A stretch of DNA of 64,000 nucleotides, from NCBI GenBank assembly GCA_002633005.1, contig NMRA01000096.1:246001-310000 (forward strand). The letters are read 5' to 3'. The stretch comes from Phoronis australis (lineage: Eukaryota > Phoronida > Phoronidae). Positions 21,601-32,424 of this stretch are shown here, piece by piece. Numbering within the stretch: position 1 is the stretch's first letter; the number at the start of each line of letters is the position of its first letter. The notes beneath the pieces were generated by a model, which ran no database searches, had not been told where the DNA came from, and saw nothing but the letters and a program-made list of their open reading frames with translations. The translations under genes and the position numbers were made by a program.

Positions 21601-24600
21601 AACAGTTCATTAAATTTGACAGTTAATGAAACTGATGGGCCCAGTGCGATGCCCCTAACCTACTTTAGGATCAACTTTACATGTGTTACCGTTCAACATA
21701 AGCTTGTTAAAACACAAACCTCACGATCACAAGCACACACCAAAATCTTAATCATGAAATTCTATGTTATCGCGGATATGTTAAATTCTAGACAATCACA
21801 TATACTGTGGCCAAATATTTATGTCATTTGATGTCCAATATATAAAGTGAAATTTTCTTTGACGAAACCACAACTCATGCACATAGTGACAAAATCTTGA
21901 TATTGAATTCGAAGTTAGTTTTCATTTCAAATACAGTCAAGCTTGAGCACAGTTTTCCTTTCAATGTTTCCCCTCCAAAATACCTTTAAGACTACACAGG
22001 ACCTAAACAAAAATGCCAAATATCTACAAAACTGTAAAATTTAACTCACTAAAATTACATATTTTCTGAACATAGAAAGCCTGTAGTATTTCAGTTATGA
22101 CTTGATACCAGTCTGCAACCATTTTGACCATGTGACCATGTCTTTTTAGTAAAATTTAGCAAAACAAGAAAGGTACATTTATTGCAAAACAGCAACATAA
22201 ATGTTCAAGAAAAAAACTCAAAACCCGTTGCAGTTTTCGAAAATGATCATTTCATTTCATTTTGATTTTTTTATAAAAATTAAAGTCTTACATTTTAATA
22301 GCGCTTCATTGGAACATTTTAAAAACAATTCTTCCACAAATTTCTTAAGAAGAGTGCATGAAATATAGTATCTGAGAAATTCATATGAATCTGATCAGCC
22401 ATTTCTGAGATATAATGTTCAGAAATTATTCAAATTTAGCAATTTCTTTAGGGTCCTATGTACTCTTAAATTAGAGTTCATTCAGTTCATACCGACCTGT
22501 CAATCTTCTTGAAGTTCTTGGCCGCATTAACAGCATCGTCAACATTCCTTACTCTGTAGGGAACCTTGTTACAGCCAGGTGATGCCAAGATCCTCTTAAG
22601 TTGACGAACGGCTTTCTCCATCATCACTGGGTGCACCATGTCTATCTTGTTGATGACAACGAGGATGGGTACACCGAGAGCCAGAGCTATGCCTAAGTGC
22701 TCCTTGGATGTCCCCGCTGAAACAGTCACAGTGAATTGACTCACTATGTCATGACCACTTTAAGAATGTTACATAAATGAACAAGAAATAGTTCTATCTC
22801 AAAATACAACAGTACCACTCAAAATACAACAGTACCACTCAAAATACAACAGTACCACTCAAAATACAACAGTACCACTCAATGCAACAAATCTAAGCCC
22901 TTTTTACTATATTGCTCAATTTCGTTTCAAATTTTTCATGCATTCAATATTTTGCAGTTGCAGTGCCTGTGGTAAATAAATGCAAATGTGTAGTTGTCAT
23001 TCTATGCATGACATAACTCACAATTATTTGTTAAATTGGTTATTTGATCATCCATGACATGACAAAGATGCACGTGGTAGAAAACGAAACAATGAATACT
23101 GATCTTTTTACGGACAGACAAAGATTTATACTGCACACCCCAGAGTTCTGACCAATGTGATCAATCTCATTCATCGTCTGCTTGGCTCGTCTTCTATCAA
23201 CAACATTGCACTACCCAAAGTTGCAACTAAAGTCAACTCACACAGACTCAAAATATGTTCTACCTTTTCTTTTGTCACAAATGCATTCAGCTAAATTACG
23301 TGTTTTGGAGCATGTGTGACCAACGATCCAATATATGTCTCACGATTCACTGCCAATACTGCTTTTTGGTCTATCTTCTTACCCATGCCCGTGTTGGCAC
23401 TGATGACAAGCATGGCAAAGTCTGGTGAGTGTCCAGTCAGACCAAATATGGTCGTCTTCATGTACTTGTGGTGACCAGCCAGGTCAATCAGAGTGATAAG
23501 CTTGGTGGAGTTCTCACAGATTTCTTCAGACGTTCTTGACTCACTGTAGTTGACAACCTAACGAAATGGTCCATAGAGTTAACAAAAAACGATGCTTAAA
23601 CACACTTGACATATCTTTACTCCATCGAACAAGAGCATGCTGCAAGAAATAAATGACAGGACTGTGTTCTGTGGGCTTGTATGACAGGAACAATGCAACT
23701 ACAAGACTGCAGCAGCCAGTGGTTGAAAAGAGCCACCACACTCACTAAGCCACAAGAGCACTGCAGAGGGTGACGACCACCAATTGCAACGGCAAGGGCA
23801 TTTTGTGGTAGAAGAAATGTACTCTCATAAATACGCTGTTACAAAACTGTCGCTTCTCTACTATTTTTTGAGCAGGTCAAGAGAAACAGAGACCTTATGC
23901 CAAAACAGTGCAAAGCAAAAACACTATTTTGTGCCTTCAGTTTTTACAATTACAAAGAATTATCAAAAAATGCCTTCAACCTCCCTGCATTGAATTTCCA
24001 TACGTCAATATTTAACCAATGATTTATATAAGCCGCTGGTGATTTCGCGAATCTTTTTCTGGTAGAAATGAATAGCTACTATTTCACAGTTAGTCTGTGG
24101 AAAGAGGGAATTGTCATTTTAAACAGACTTGCACAACACCTGATACTACCACAAGTGATCAAAAAACTTACACCATCCTATCTTACGGCACCCTGGCTGT
24201 TGAATCTTACCTCTCCCTGGCTATTGAATCCTAAAATCTCATGGCTGATACTAGACGTTCGTCCCGACTGAATTTCATGCAAGTGCCTGAATAAGTTCAG
24301 TCGTGCTTGTCCTTGACCATTGTCCAGTTCCCCTTGGGTGAGGACGCCCAGCAGTGTACTTTTACCCGAGTCTACGTTACCAAGTACGGCCATCCGGAGA
24401 TCAATAAACTGCAACATTATGTAAAACAACAGTGATAATTGTCAATAATGAGATTGTGCGCATTACATTCAACAGGAAACCGGAATCTTCATAAAAATGA
24501 ATCATTCCACTAATTATGATGGACGTTACTCCCATAAATAAAAACGATCAATGGTATGCCTTGTATGCAAGTCAACGCCACAGCACGAGTGTATAAAAAC

Positions 24601-27600
24601 TTAATTTAATAATTATTGCAGTAAAACTGACTGTTGGTACATTTAGTAACTCTGTTCAACAAAAGTTTTCCCGTAGTGTTTATTTTCACTCAAATTATTT
24701 GCATGAAATCTTTACAGCTTACCCTAATGCTTAAATGTTGGACAGGATAAACTTTAACAGTGGGAGGAATATTTTTAATACCCTTACAAGTCTCGTTTTT
24801 CCTTGGAAAAGAACAGACATGCCATTTCACAAAAAAATATTTTCCCCATGAAGTATGCAATGGGATTAATACTTAACTACTGTAAACTAATTACAATATT
24901 TCAGCAAATGACAGAAATTGGAAATTGGGCTACTTACCTGTTGGTCATCTGGGACCTTTCTAACAAGAACCTCAGCAACTTTGCGACTGTAAGTTTTATG
25001 GTCAACAAACTGTTCGCGTACAATGCTGGTCACTGCACCAAGCCTGAATGAATAAGCATTGTTAAAAAAATCGTTTTCTCTTGTTTCGCTATTTGAAAAA
25101 AAAGCAAATTTAAAACTAGGCAACCTAACATCCCAAATTTGATAAGAACAATTTCCTTGCAATGATAGGACCGTATTTCCACAAAGTCACCACTGCTTTG
25201 TGCACATCCGACCACACGTTCAAAATTGTACAGGAAGTAAACAGACGGGAGTCAGAACTGTCCTGCAAAAATGAGAAAGGTCCGTTCATGACGCATGCAC
25301 AGACGTGTCCTGATAGTGTGCCTTTCCCTTATGTAAGAGCCAAGTGTAGGTGAGACATTGGGCATAGGGAGAAAATTGGTCTTCACTGACTAGACAATAC
25401 AATACCAATTTTCCATTCAACTAAGAAACATCAATGTGTTCCAGCAGACATATGCCCAGATGCTCCCCTTATTTTCAATTCAAATGTCACGTTGTTTTCA
25501 TTTTTAACTGTCGCCAACCAAACGTGACCAGGACTTTAACACCTCCACATACGGGGTTTCCTTGTTTCTGTAATCTTATTTCCCATTTGGCTACCTGAGA
25601 ATTTTGCAAACTCACATAAGGCGAGTTGACATAAACGTTGGGCCCTGAATTTTGTTCATTTTGTGACATCACATCGCCCAGTGACAAAGTGAGTAAAACA
25701 GTTTTTGGAGGGTTACTTTTCCACTTTTGTCCATCTTATCATAAGTTTTTCCAGTGACCATACATAACATCAAATACATTTCTTCAACATTTAGCTTTCC
25801 ATTTCTCCATTGATGGCAAGAAGCCACAACCTTACAGCAGATTCTCTCTGGAAAAGTTTACCTTACTGGAGAGTACTTGATCAAAATGTGGACCAAAACA
25901 GAATTTAGTCAAACAAGAATGAGAATACCCGTGAACACAATTTGGTTTCCTATAATTTTAAGACAATAAAATGTTTCCCTATACACCTCTGTAATAATTA
26001 TTCCTCACAGCAATTGTAGTTGTCCAATATAATAAATTACCTGTCAGCCATTCTTCTCAAGGTGGATAGTGATGCCTCCAGATCATCAGGACTTAAGCCT
26101 GTCAGCATGCCACTGTCGGCCACGCCAATCTCATACACTGCTTCTCCATTACCTTCCTGAAGTCGCCATTTTAGCTGGGATACCAAGTGCTCGAAACGCT
26201 CACGTGACGGGCTGACAAGCTTGAGCTAAGCAAAATATACATGATTCCTCCAAGTTCATTTCTGTTCAAAGGTCAAGTTATGACTATGCTAATGTCAGGT
26301 TTGCTCACACAATACATTGGACTTGAGCAATATCTGTAGTTTTTGAGGAACAGCATCAAGAATAATTCCAGTTTAAATTTTAGTCACCCAGTTTGACTTC
26401 ACAAAATATTTGAAACCATTCTCCATACATGTATTTAATCAAGTCAGATGACCAAAACTATTTTCAAAATATCCAAATTTTTAAACATGAAAAAGTAGCA
26501 GTTACCTTGTATTCAAACTTTCCTTCTTCAATCTGCAACAGAAAATTTTTGTTAAAACTAAGTTATGTGTTAACATACGGACATTTGTAATGTCAATATA
26601 TTTCTTCATTAAACGACAGTAGTTGCACCCCTTGAATGGAAACAGGTTAGTTCACACCCAAGACAACTCATACCGGTCAATTTTCAAAAGTGTATTTATG
26701 TAAAAACGACTCCATGTTACACATTATTTATGAAGATTAAAATTAAGCAGGTGGCCTTGGTATGAGTTGACCTGGAAATTAATTGGCTTGGGTATGAATA
26801 GACAGTGATCCACTGTCTCTAACTGGCTTAATAGAGACGATGCACAGCAGCTGAGGTGGTATGACGTTATATATATCCCCAGGCGTGCTCAGTGTAAAAA
26901 TGGCCAGTTAACGATTTTGGGAATAGAATGATGGACTGCTTGAAGAAAAAGTTTAATAACGGGAGTATTAGTTCGAGTTGGAAGAAATTAAAGACATCAG
27001 CGTCTCCTAAGATGACCCTCTATGCGCATAAGGTATTTATAACGTAACTTTGATGTTTTAGTTGGTGTGAGGCATAATTTGTGGAAAAGCTTTAGTCTGG
27101 AGTATGAAGCACCTATAGAAGCTACACCATCTCTATGGAGCCAGCAAGATCGAGACACTGGTCATTGTCATGGGTACGAACTGCTCCTCAGTCAAGGTTG
27201 GTGCGTTGTGCATGAACTTCGAATAACGCTTAACCTCAAGATTGTGTATGGGTGAACTTGGAATTAAATATCCATTAGAGCAATCAAGTGAAATATTTGT
27301 TCAATGTAATTATTGGCCCCGTGATGACCCATTTTCCCCCTTAAATGGAACTTGCGACACAGAATTCAGAGAAAAATGTGAATGGTTATCCAATAACTGT
27401 ATTGTCAAAAAAATTGCCAATAGTTAAAAAAACAATTCGATGATTGATATGCAAATTTGCATTTACTAACACGTGACTTGCTTAAGAGTAGTGAAAATTT
27501 TGATCAACGTGAGAGTGATTATTTGAGTGAATTTATTTAGTTCTTTCGGCTATTCTAAATGCACACATAAGCGATCTTGAGATTAAGCAAAATTGATATT

Positions 27601-27908
27601 TTTAGTCAAGCACAACAGCTGAATCAATACTAAACCCAACCATGAACAAATCTTTGCGGTTGTACATTAAATATCATCAAGTTAAGAGTTGCAGAATCAA
27701 CAAAGGCGGGACACGCAAAACAACAACAAAGCTAAATATGTTTAACAAAAACGAGCATCGAATGACAAATGAGTCAAATTCTAACGACCTGACATTCCCG
27801 GGCTGACAACACAACAGTCACGTCACCTAACGAACTTACTTCGGGGGGTAAACTGTCGTGCAAGATTTCGTCCGAATCAGGACCAAATAATGATGTTAGT
27901 TCTTCCAT
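18291..27908 (-). CDS. GTPBP2: GTPBP2-type translational GTPase, complete, 10 exons
   Basis: Ten exons in one frame (27840-27908, 26506-26532, 26041-26225, 24938-25043, 24211-24408, 23383-23557, 22497-22716, 20999-21193, 19768-19939, 18291-18602) encode 552 residues. G motifs are intact: G1 GNVDSGKST (139-147), G3 DLAGH (220-224) and G4 NKID (276-279), with SCVTGENLD near G5. EF-Tu-like beta-barrel domains follow. Family members resemble Hbs1/eRF3 and, with pelota, act in rescue of stalled ribosomes in the cytoplasm. [21 protein letters not shown] and the end [19 protein letters not shown] favour GTPBP2 over GTPBP1. The N-terminus is shorter than the roughly 600-residue vertebrate form. The start is the ATG at 27908, the only one in frame before LFGPDSDEI. 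No breaks are seen. Confidence 0.96.
19768..19939 (-). CDS. GTPBP2 exon 9: beta-barrel domain
   Basis: One hundred seventy-two bases encoding [20 protein letters not shown] and [20 protein letters not shown]. The acceptor is tgcttacag and the donor gtaaga. Confidence 0.93.
20160..20620. repeat. Dispersed repeat, copy A (GTPBP2 intron)
   Basis: The motif tttggcgacctg occurs three times in this span. The core (aggatgtaaacagacag ... acatgcgcactccgttgatag) has a diverged counterpart at 25190-25320. No terminal repeats or ORF are visible; a decayed interspersed element is likely. Confidence 0.45.
20999..21193 (-). CDS. GTPBP2 exon 8: end of G domain
   Basis: One hundred ninety-five bases, phase 2 to 2, with [17 protein letters not shown] (G5 region) and [19 protein letters not shown] (start of the barrel domain). 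The donor is gtgagt. Confidence 0.94.
21986..22469. mobile_element. TTAA-flanked MITE, copy 2 (GTPBP2 intron)
   Basis: A 484-bp stretch bounded by TTAA at both ends with inverted termini: TTAAGACTACACAGGACC on the left and, reverse-complemented, TTAAGAGTACATAGGACC on the right. The subterminal sequence (AATGCCAAAT / AATTGCTAAAT) and a diverged CTGAGAAATT..CATTTCTGAGA block also occur in the 17007 copy, so the two are one family. It sits in the intron between GTPBP2 exons 7 and 8. Confidence 0.72.
22497..22716 (-). CDS. GTPBP2 exon 7: G4
   Basis: Two hundred twenty bases encoding [16 protein letters not shown], the NKID G4 motif and [15 protein letters not shown]. It ends KKID plus AG before gtcggt. 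Confidence 0.94.
22799..22882. repeat. Tandem repeat, 20-bp unit x 4
   Basis: Four perfect copies of ctcaaaatacaacagtacca plus a partial fifth, in a GTPBP2 intron just upstream of exon 7. Confidence 0.95.
23383..23557 (-). CDS. GTPBP2 exon 6: G3
   Basis: One hundred seventy-five bases encoding [20 protein letters not shown] and [18 protein letters not shown], with the DLAGH G3 motif. The donor is gtaaga. Confidence 0.94.
24211..24408 (-). CDS. GTPBP2 exon 5: P-loop
   Basis: Sixty-six codons, phase 0 to 0, with the P-loop GNVDSGKST and the switch I region [19 protein letters not shown]. The donor gtaaga is followed by an imperfect copy of the exon end (see findings). Confidence 0.95.
24938..25043 (-). 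CDS. GTPBP2 exon 4
   Basis: Phase 2 to 0. It encodes [19 protein letters not shown] and [15 protein letters not shown], leading into the GTPase domain. The donor is gtaagt. Confidence 0.92.
25120..25690. repeat. Dispersed repeat, copy B (GTPBP2 intron)
   Basis: Contains aggaagtaaacagacggg ... acgcatgcacagacgtgtcctgatag, a diverged match to copy A at 20400-20510, and tttggctacctgagaattttg, similar to the cgacctg motif. The limits are uncertain. Confidence 0.4.
26041..26225 (-). CDS. GTPBP2 exon 3
   Basis: Sixty-one codons plus two bases encoding [34 protein letters not shown] and LSTLRRMAD, the conserved region N-terminal to the GTPase domain. The donor is gtaatt. Confidence 0.93.
26506..26532 (-). 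CDS. GTPBP2 exon 2, 27-base microexon
   Basis: Nine codons, IEEGKFEYK, phase 0 on both sides, between a tgttgcag acceptor and a gtaact donor. It corresponds to EDGNIEYK in vertebrate GTPBP2. It is too short for ORF finders. Confidence 0.88.
27840..27908 (-). CDS. GTPBP2 exon 1
   Basis: Twenty-three codons from the ATG (27906-27908), reading [20 protein letters not shown] and then PPE before gtaagt. LPPE followed by a short acidic segment and EYK is the GTPBP2 N-terminal pattern. Confidence 0.9.
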
Positions 27909-29720
27909 AACGATTGCGATCCTTCAGTCTTGATATCAACCATTCCATTAGAGTGCAATGAACAACATCACTATGCAATAGTGCTGATCATTGTGAAAGT
28001 TTCCACAATGTATCCAGCCGAGGACGTCAAGTTGCAACGACTTGCATCAGGGCAAGTGCCCGGATGTTTCCGGATGTTGTTTTCTGCGCTGGTGTAACGC
28101 AACAATAGAGAACTAAGCAACAGGAGGTTATCAAAGTTTTGACTTTGATAACCTCCTATTAAAAGGTCGCGGTAGAGTTATAACTGTACGCAGTTCATAA
28201 ACGTAGTGTGTTAATATGAAGCATTATCAAAATTACGTCAGTTCAGACCTGTGACGTTTTCACTGAACGCAGTCGTAGACTTTTGTCTATAATGTAGCTA
28301 TGATGACGCAATTTATGTTCGACTGACCTAGTAACGGTCGACGCCAGTGACTGAAGCCCTACGAAAAGGGGCCCCAGTTGACACGCAGCTCATGACCTTG
28401 AAATGGCGCAGACCAAGAAGGCTGCGACAGCTCCAAATATAGCTAGGCCCTGCCGTTGTTGCGACATATGAGTAACAAAATAAGCTGACGCAGGTTCATT
28501 AAACACATGACCAGAAACGGAATAGATAACAAAAAAATGGTTTTTGTTTGTGAAACTTTTACAACCTGACTGTCATTTCAATTTGTTTCCGCGCAGTTTC
28601 CCACTCCCAAAACCGGGCTTCCCCGCGGGAGCAATAAGGATGTACATATAAAAACAGGAAAAGCGTTGGTATGGATCATCGCGGCCCTCACCGTCAGCAG
28701 TGGGGATCCAAAGATACAAAAATACTGAAACTTATAGCTTCATGCTGGGATAAACATAGGCACAATAGGGTCAACCAAGAGCGCAAACCATAATGTACTT
28801 GAGCAAATCTTGAGTTCATACCTAAGTGGAACGGAAAATGCTAAAAAACATAATTTGCGGAAATTGATTTTCAGTAAAAAGATTATAGTTGGGCCCTGAC
28901 GGTTTATATTTTACGGATTTTTTAAAAAAAGTGACATCAGAATCTGGATGACATAAAAAGGCATTCAAAAATGTTTTAAAAAAGACATTTGAGTTCGGCG
29001 CGCTGAGTAGTGGCTTGCAAGCAAGAAGATCCCACGGTTGGATTCACTTTGAGACTCTGCATTACTTTCAATTTTTTCAAAGAAAAAATCCCATTGCGAT
29101 AACGGGAGAAAGCTTTCCGAATGATTACACGTACGGTAAAAGGTAAGAAGATGTCATATCGTCGAACATTCTCATTATACATACAATTATGTTTATGATT
29201 ACCACATTGGTTAAAAGGACAGAGGCCCACAGTACAATAATAGCGTCCACGTAGATCTTATGCATCCAACATTTCTCTGCAGAACTGCTCTCGTATTTTC
29301 AAAGCCTAAAAATGTATTTAACGATGTAACTTCTACAATGTACCACCAGGTGATTTAAAATTTCAAGGTTGGAAATCGCACAACACATATGCATGAGCGG
29401 CGCACCACAGAGGGCTAGGGTGGGGGCTATAGCAAATCAATGTGCCACATTCTCCTGTAACTGTCAGGCGACGGGTGCCATTTCATTTTTTTATTTCTTC
29501 GCCATATAGACCACCTGTAGGCCTATTTATTGAAGTACTTATACTGTTGATTTAATTCATATGTCAGTCTTTCAATTGCATGTTCAATGTAAGAATACTT
29601 CAACAGTTAATAATAATTGCCACCTCATATTTTCTATTACGAAACTGTATTGTGAAGAATTCTGTCGTGTTGCGGGATGTCCTCAATGAAGAGACTTTTG
29701 CCTTCGAGGATCGTCGGCTT
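27909..29720. other. GTPBP2 upstream region, no gene recognised
   Basis: Holds the promoter side of GTPBP2, the hairpin at 28122, and AT-rich sequence with gggccc-containing decayed repeat fragments near 28370 and 28890. I see no credible exon. Confidence 0.5.
28122..28157. repeat. Perfect 16-bp inverted repeat upstream of GTPBP2
   Basis: aggaggttatcaaagt, a 4-base loop tttg, then the exact reverse complement. It lies 214 bases upstream of the GTPBP2 start codon, in the putative promoter or 5' UTR. The same hairpin would form in RNA of either strand. Confidence 0.9.
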
Positions 29721-29729
29721 TATGTATTT

Positions 29730-29730
<1 letters not shown>

Positions 29731-29770
<40 letters not shown>

Positions 29771-29798
29771 GTGCGTGTGTGCGTGTGTGCGTGTGTGT
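29731..29798. repeat. (GT)n microsatellite
   Basis: About 34 dinucleotide units, uninterrupted for the first half and then with GC interruptions (gtgtgtgc). The Cys/Val and His/Thr open frames across it are artefacts of the repeat. Confidence 0.97.
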
Positions 29799-29959
29799 CA
29801 GTACGAGTGTGCGTGCATGCGCCTCTCTCTATACATATATATAGACACTGCTTCAAATGAATCGGCGTCATCCAGTTGTCAGCTAGAATGACGATAACCA
29901 GTGTTGCCAATAATGCTCCGAACCTTATGGAGTGGACTCAAAGCAATATGCAGAGATGG

Positions 29960-30870
29960 TCTCGTTTGGAAAGGCTATTTGTGCAGTCAATTAACAAGTT
30001 ATAGTAAAGTATCATAGTAAAGGCTGCCGGTGTACAGACTGTCGAAAAGACTTCCAAGAAATTGATTCAAGTCATCAGTCAAGAACAAATGATTTTGCTG
30101 GCAGACTTGTGGAGATTATACCAGGCGCAAAAGATCCCTGAGAGCTGGTACCAAGATCCCAGTTCTGATGTATATCACAGGATTGACCACTATTGGAGGA
30201 GAGTGCTTGAAAAAAAGAACTCCATGGGGTCATAAAATGCATTGTGTTACCCAAACTGGTAAAAGCATCGCTGTGTCTTGCCCATGGTAAAGCCGAGTTT
30301 GAACGTTCACTGTCTGAAAACAAGAGAGCCCTTACAAGTGAACGCACATTGCTCTCCTATGAGTCTATAAATACCTTGCGAACAATAAAGGACGCAGAGT
30401 AATTGACCAAGGCAATGTCCATGCCATGCCAATTTTGTTGCGCTAGAGACAGTCCCGCAAATCTACCTACAATGCTTGTGCGAGAAGGGTGGCAGATGAG
30501 AGAAGGCACGTGAACAGAGGTTGAAAGACCAGCAAGTACAACAGCAGCAACAGCAACAAGAAAGCATAGATGCCCATCAGGTGAAATGGAGGAAGTTAGA
30601 AGATAAAAAGAAAGTCATAAGAGAAGAGCAAGAGAAATGCAAAGAGTTGAAAGTAACTGAGATGTTGTATGGAGAAGCGAACAGACGGTTACAGAAAGCT
30701 GAAGTAGACGAGAACCTTGAAGAGATTGCTGTGGTACAAGGATTGAAGGAAGTTGCCACCAAGAAAATGGAGACTGCCAGGAAGATGGAAAACAAAGAAA
30801 AAAGTTGGAGAGCTATTCTTCTACTCTTGTTAAGTTTACAAAGCAAAACCTTACTGTTGCCATGATATAC
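29960..30870 (+). pseudogene. Decayed hAT-type dimerisation/coiled-coil gene
   Basis: Conserved pieces follow each other in different plus-strand frames: EQMILLADLWRLYQAQKI at about 30087-30140; after a frameshift near 30225, CLAHGKAEFERSLSENKRAL; then KSTYNACARRVADERRHVNR; then a Gln run and a charged coiled coil (KWRKLEDKKKVIREEQEKCK). The LxHGxAxxERxxSxNK block followed by a Lys/Glu coiled coil is what I know from transposon-derived invertebrate proteins with an hAT-like C-terminal dimerisation region. At least two frameshifts and several stops show it is dead. Only the last 114 codons (30521-30865) are still open. It has no terminal repeats that I can see. Confidence 0.6.
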
Positions 30871-31957
30871 TTTAGTACTGGAGAGATCAGACAAAAACTA
30901 CTGCTCCTACTTTTCACTTCAGAGTTCCTACTTTCCCCACTTTTCCTTTTGTCCTACTAAAACTGCTTGAAAGCCTGCCATGACTGCAGGAGTGAGACTT
31001 TTTGAAAGTTTCCTGTGGCTTGTGCACCATGACAGAACTATACAAGGAAAAGAAATGTGGATCATGCAGAATCACAGATATTTAACTGTCGGCACACTAG
31101 AATAGAAACTGCATAAAAAGGATACATTTTAAATGAAATTAGACGTCCTTTGTAGTATTTGACCTTTCCTGTGCATTATGTGCCCCCGTAGTAAAATAAA
31201 TGTGAAGTACATAAAAGCCTTGTTGATGCTGAGAATCACGACAGTTTAACATGTTGAATGAAAAACTCAACTTTCAACTTTTCAGAAGGAAATACACTTA
31301 ATTACCCCCATGGTTGCACGAAATTACAACTCCATTATATATATCAATCAAATATGTATGTCTGAAGTGTCTAGCTCAAAATTTAAAGTTTGCACTCAAT
31401 GACCTTTGACCTATTTTATCTGATTGGATGGTCTGATTGCTTAGATAAGTAGGGTATTATGTAAACATCGTGACATCATATATTATTTTCTTCAACATGG
31501 TATCAAGTGTAACTTTGTGCGAACTCTATTAACATTTGAAGTTCTCTTTTTCTTAAACATGTTGACATGATCTGAATAAAAAATAATCTGAGAACATGTT
31601 TTTGGACCCATATAATCCCACTGGCCGAGCTTTCCTGGGACAGAAACTATTTTGTTAAAGAAGTACACAATATATTTTTCAATTTACAGCTTTGTACTGA
31701 AGTTTCCAGGTTGTATCTGATATCAGGTTGAGCCAAAGAAAACAAAATATGGACATAAATGGATGAAGGGAGATACAAATCACAAAATGCGTCCAGCGAG
31801 TGCGGGCATACACACTAAGACTTCAAAGAAAAACCACACCAAACACTGAATAAAATACTTAAAATGATAACCGGGAATTAAAACTGGACCCCTACTGCAC
31901 ATTTTCGTGGTAAACAGCTGAAATTTCGCCACATGGTCTTACTGTAACATTGGGGGG
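30871..31957. other. Spacer and LCLAT1 3' UTR
   Basis: AT-rich and without coding signal. LCLAT1 transcripts from the right end somewhere here. I found no convincing AATAAA on the minus strand close to the stop. Confidence 0.4.
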
Positions 31958-32424
31958 TTATCTGTTTTTTAAACGATCCCGCCACCATCTATTGTGAGCA
32001 ATAATTTGCAAAAACTCTAATCCACCACTGGCTCTTTCCAGGACAACAAATATAACAGTGGCCATGGCAACATACCACCTGACCATGGAAAACCAATAAA
32101 AGAGGGAAAAGGAAACAATCAAAAACACTGTCCAATAAAACAGGGTCAAGTGCAGCATAATATGATTGTCCGCATAGGCCAAGGTATCACCGAACGTCTT
32201 CTCTTTCGTATAAAATTCTTTAAGGACATTTTCCTTTTGTTTCCACTTCTGGCTGCACCACTCTCGCAAACCATCCTCTGAGATGGGAAGTGTTTGAACC
32301 TTGTGCCTGCGCAGGTTCAAATGGATCTCTGCAGGAAAGTCACCACGTAAAATCGCTTTTTCATCTTGAGGTAAATTCTGAGGGTATCCAAGAGTAACAT
32401 CATAAACAGCGTCCAGCATTTCCT
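31958..32424 (-). CDS. LCLAT1 exon 5: terminal
   Basis: One hundred fifty-four codons plus TAA. It begins EMLDAVYDVTLGYPQNLP, carries the conserved REWCSQKWKQKE block and a hydrophobic hairpin (LTLFYWTVFLIVSFSLFYWF), and ends RDRLKNR. Confidence 0.93.

Noticed and set aside
22799-22882. CRISPR-like array
   Set aside because: The units are contiguous with no spacers, in a eukaryotic intron.
18291-27908. GTPBP1 or HBS1L instead of GTPBP2
   Set aside because: The segments around the P-loop ([17 protein letters not shown]) and the C-terminal [19 protein letters not shown] follow GTPBP2, and GTPBP1's long basic C-terminus is absent.
29580-29910. Cys/Val-rich and His/Thr-rich open frames
   Set aside because: They are translations of the GT microsatellite.
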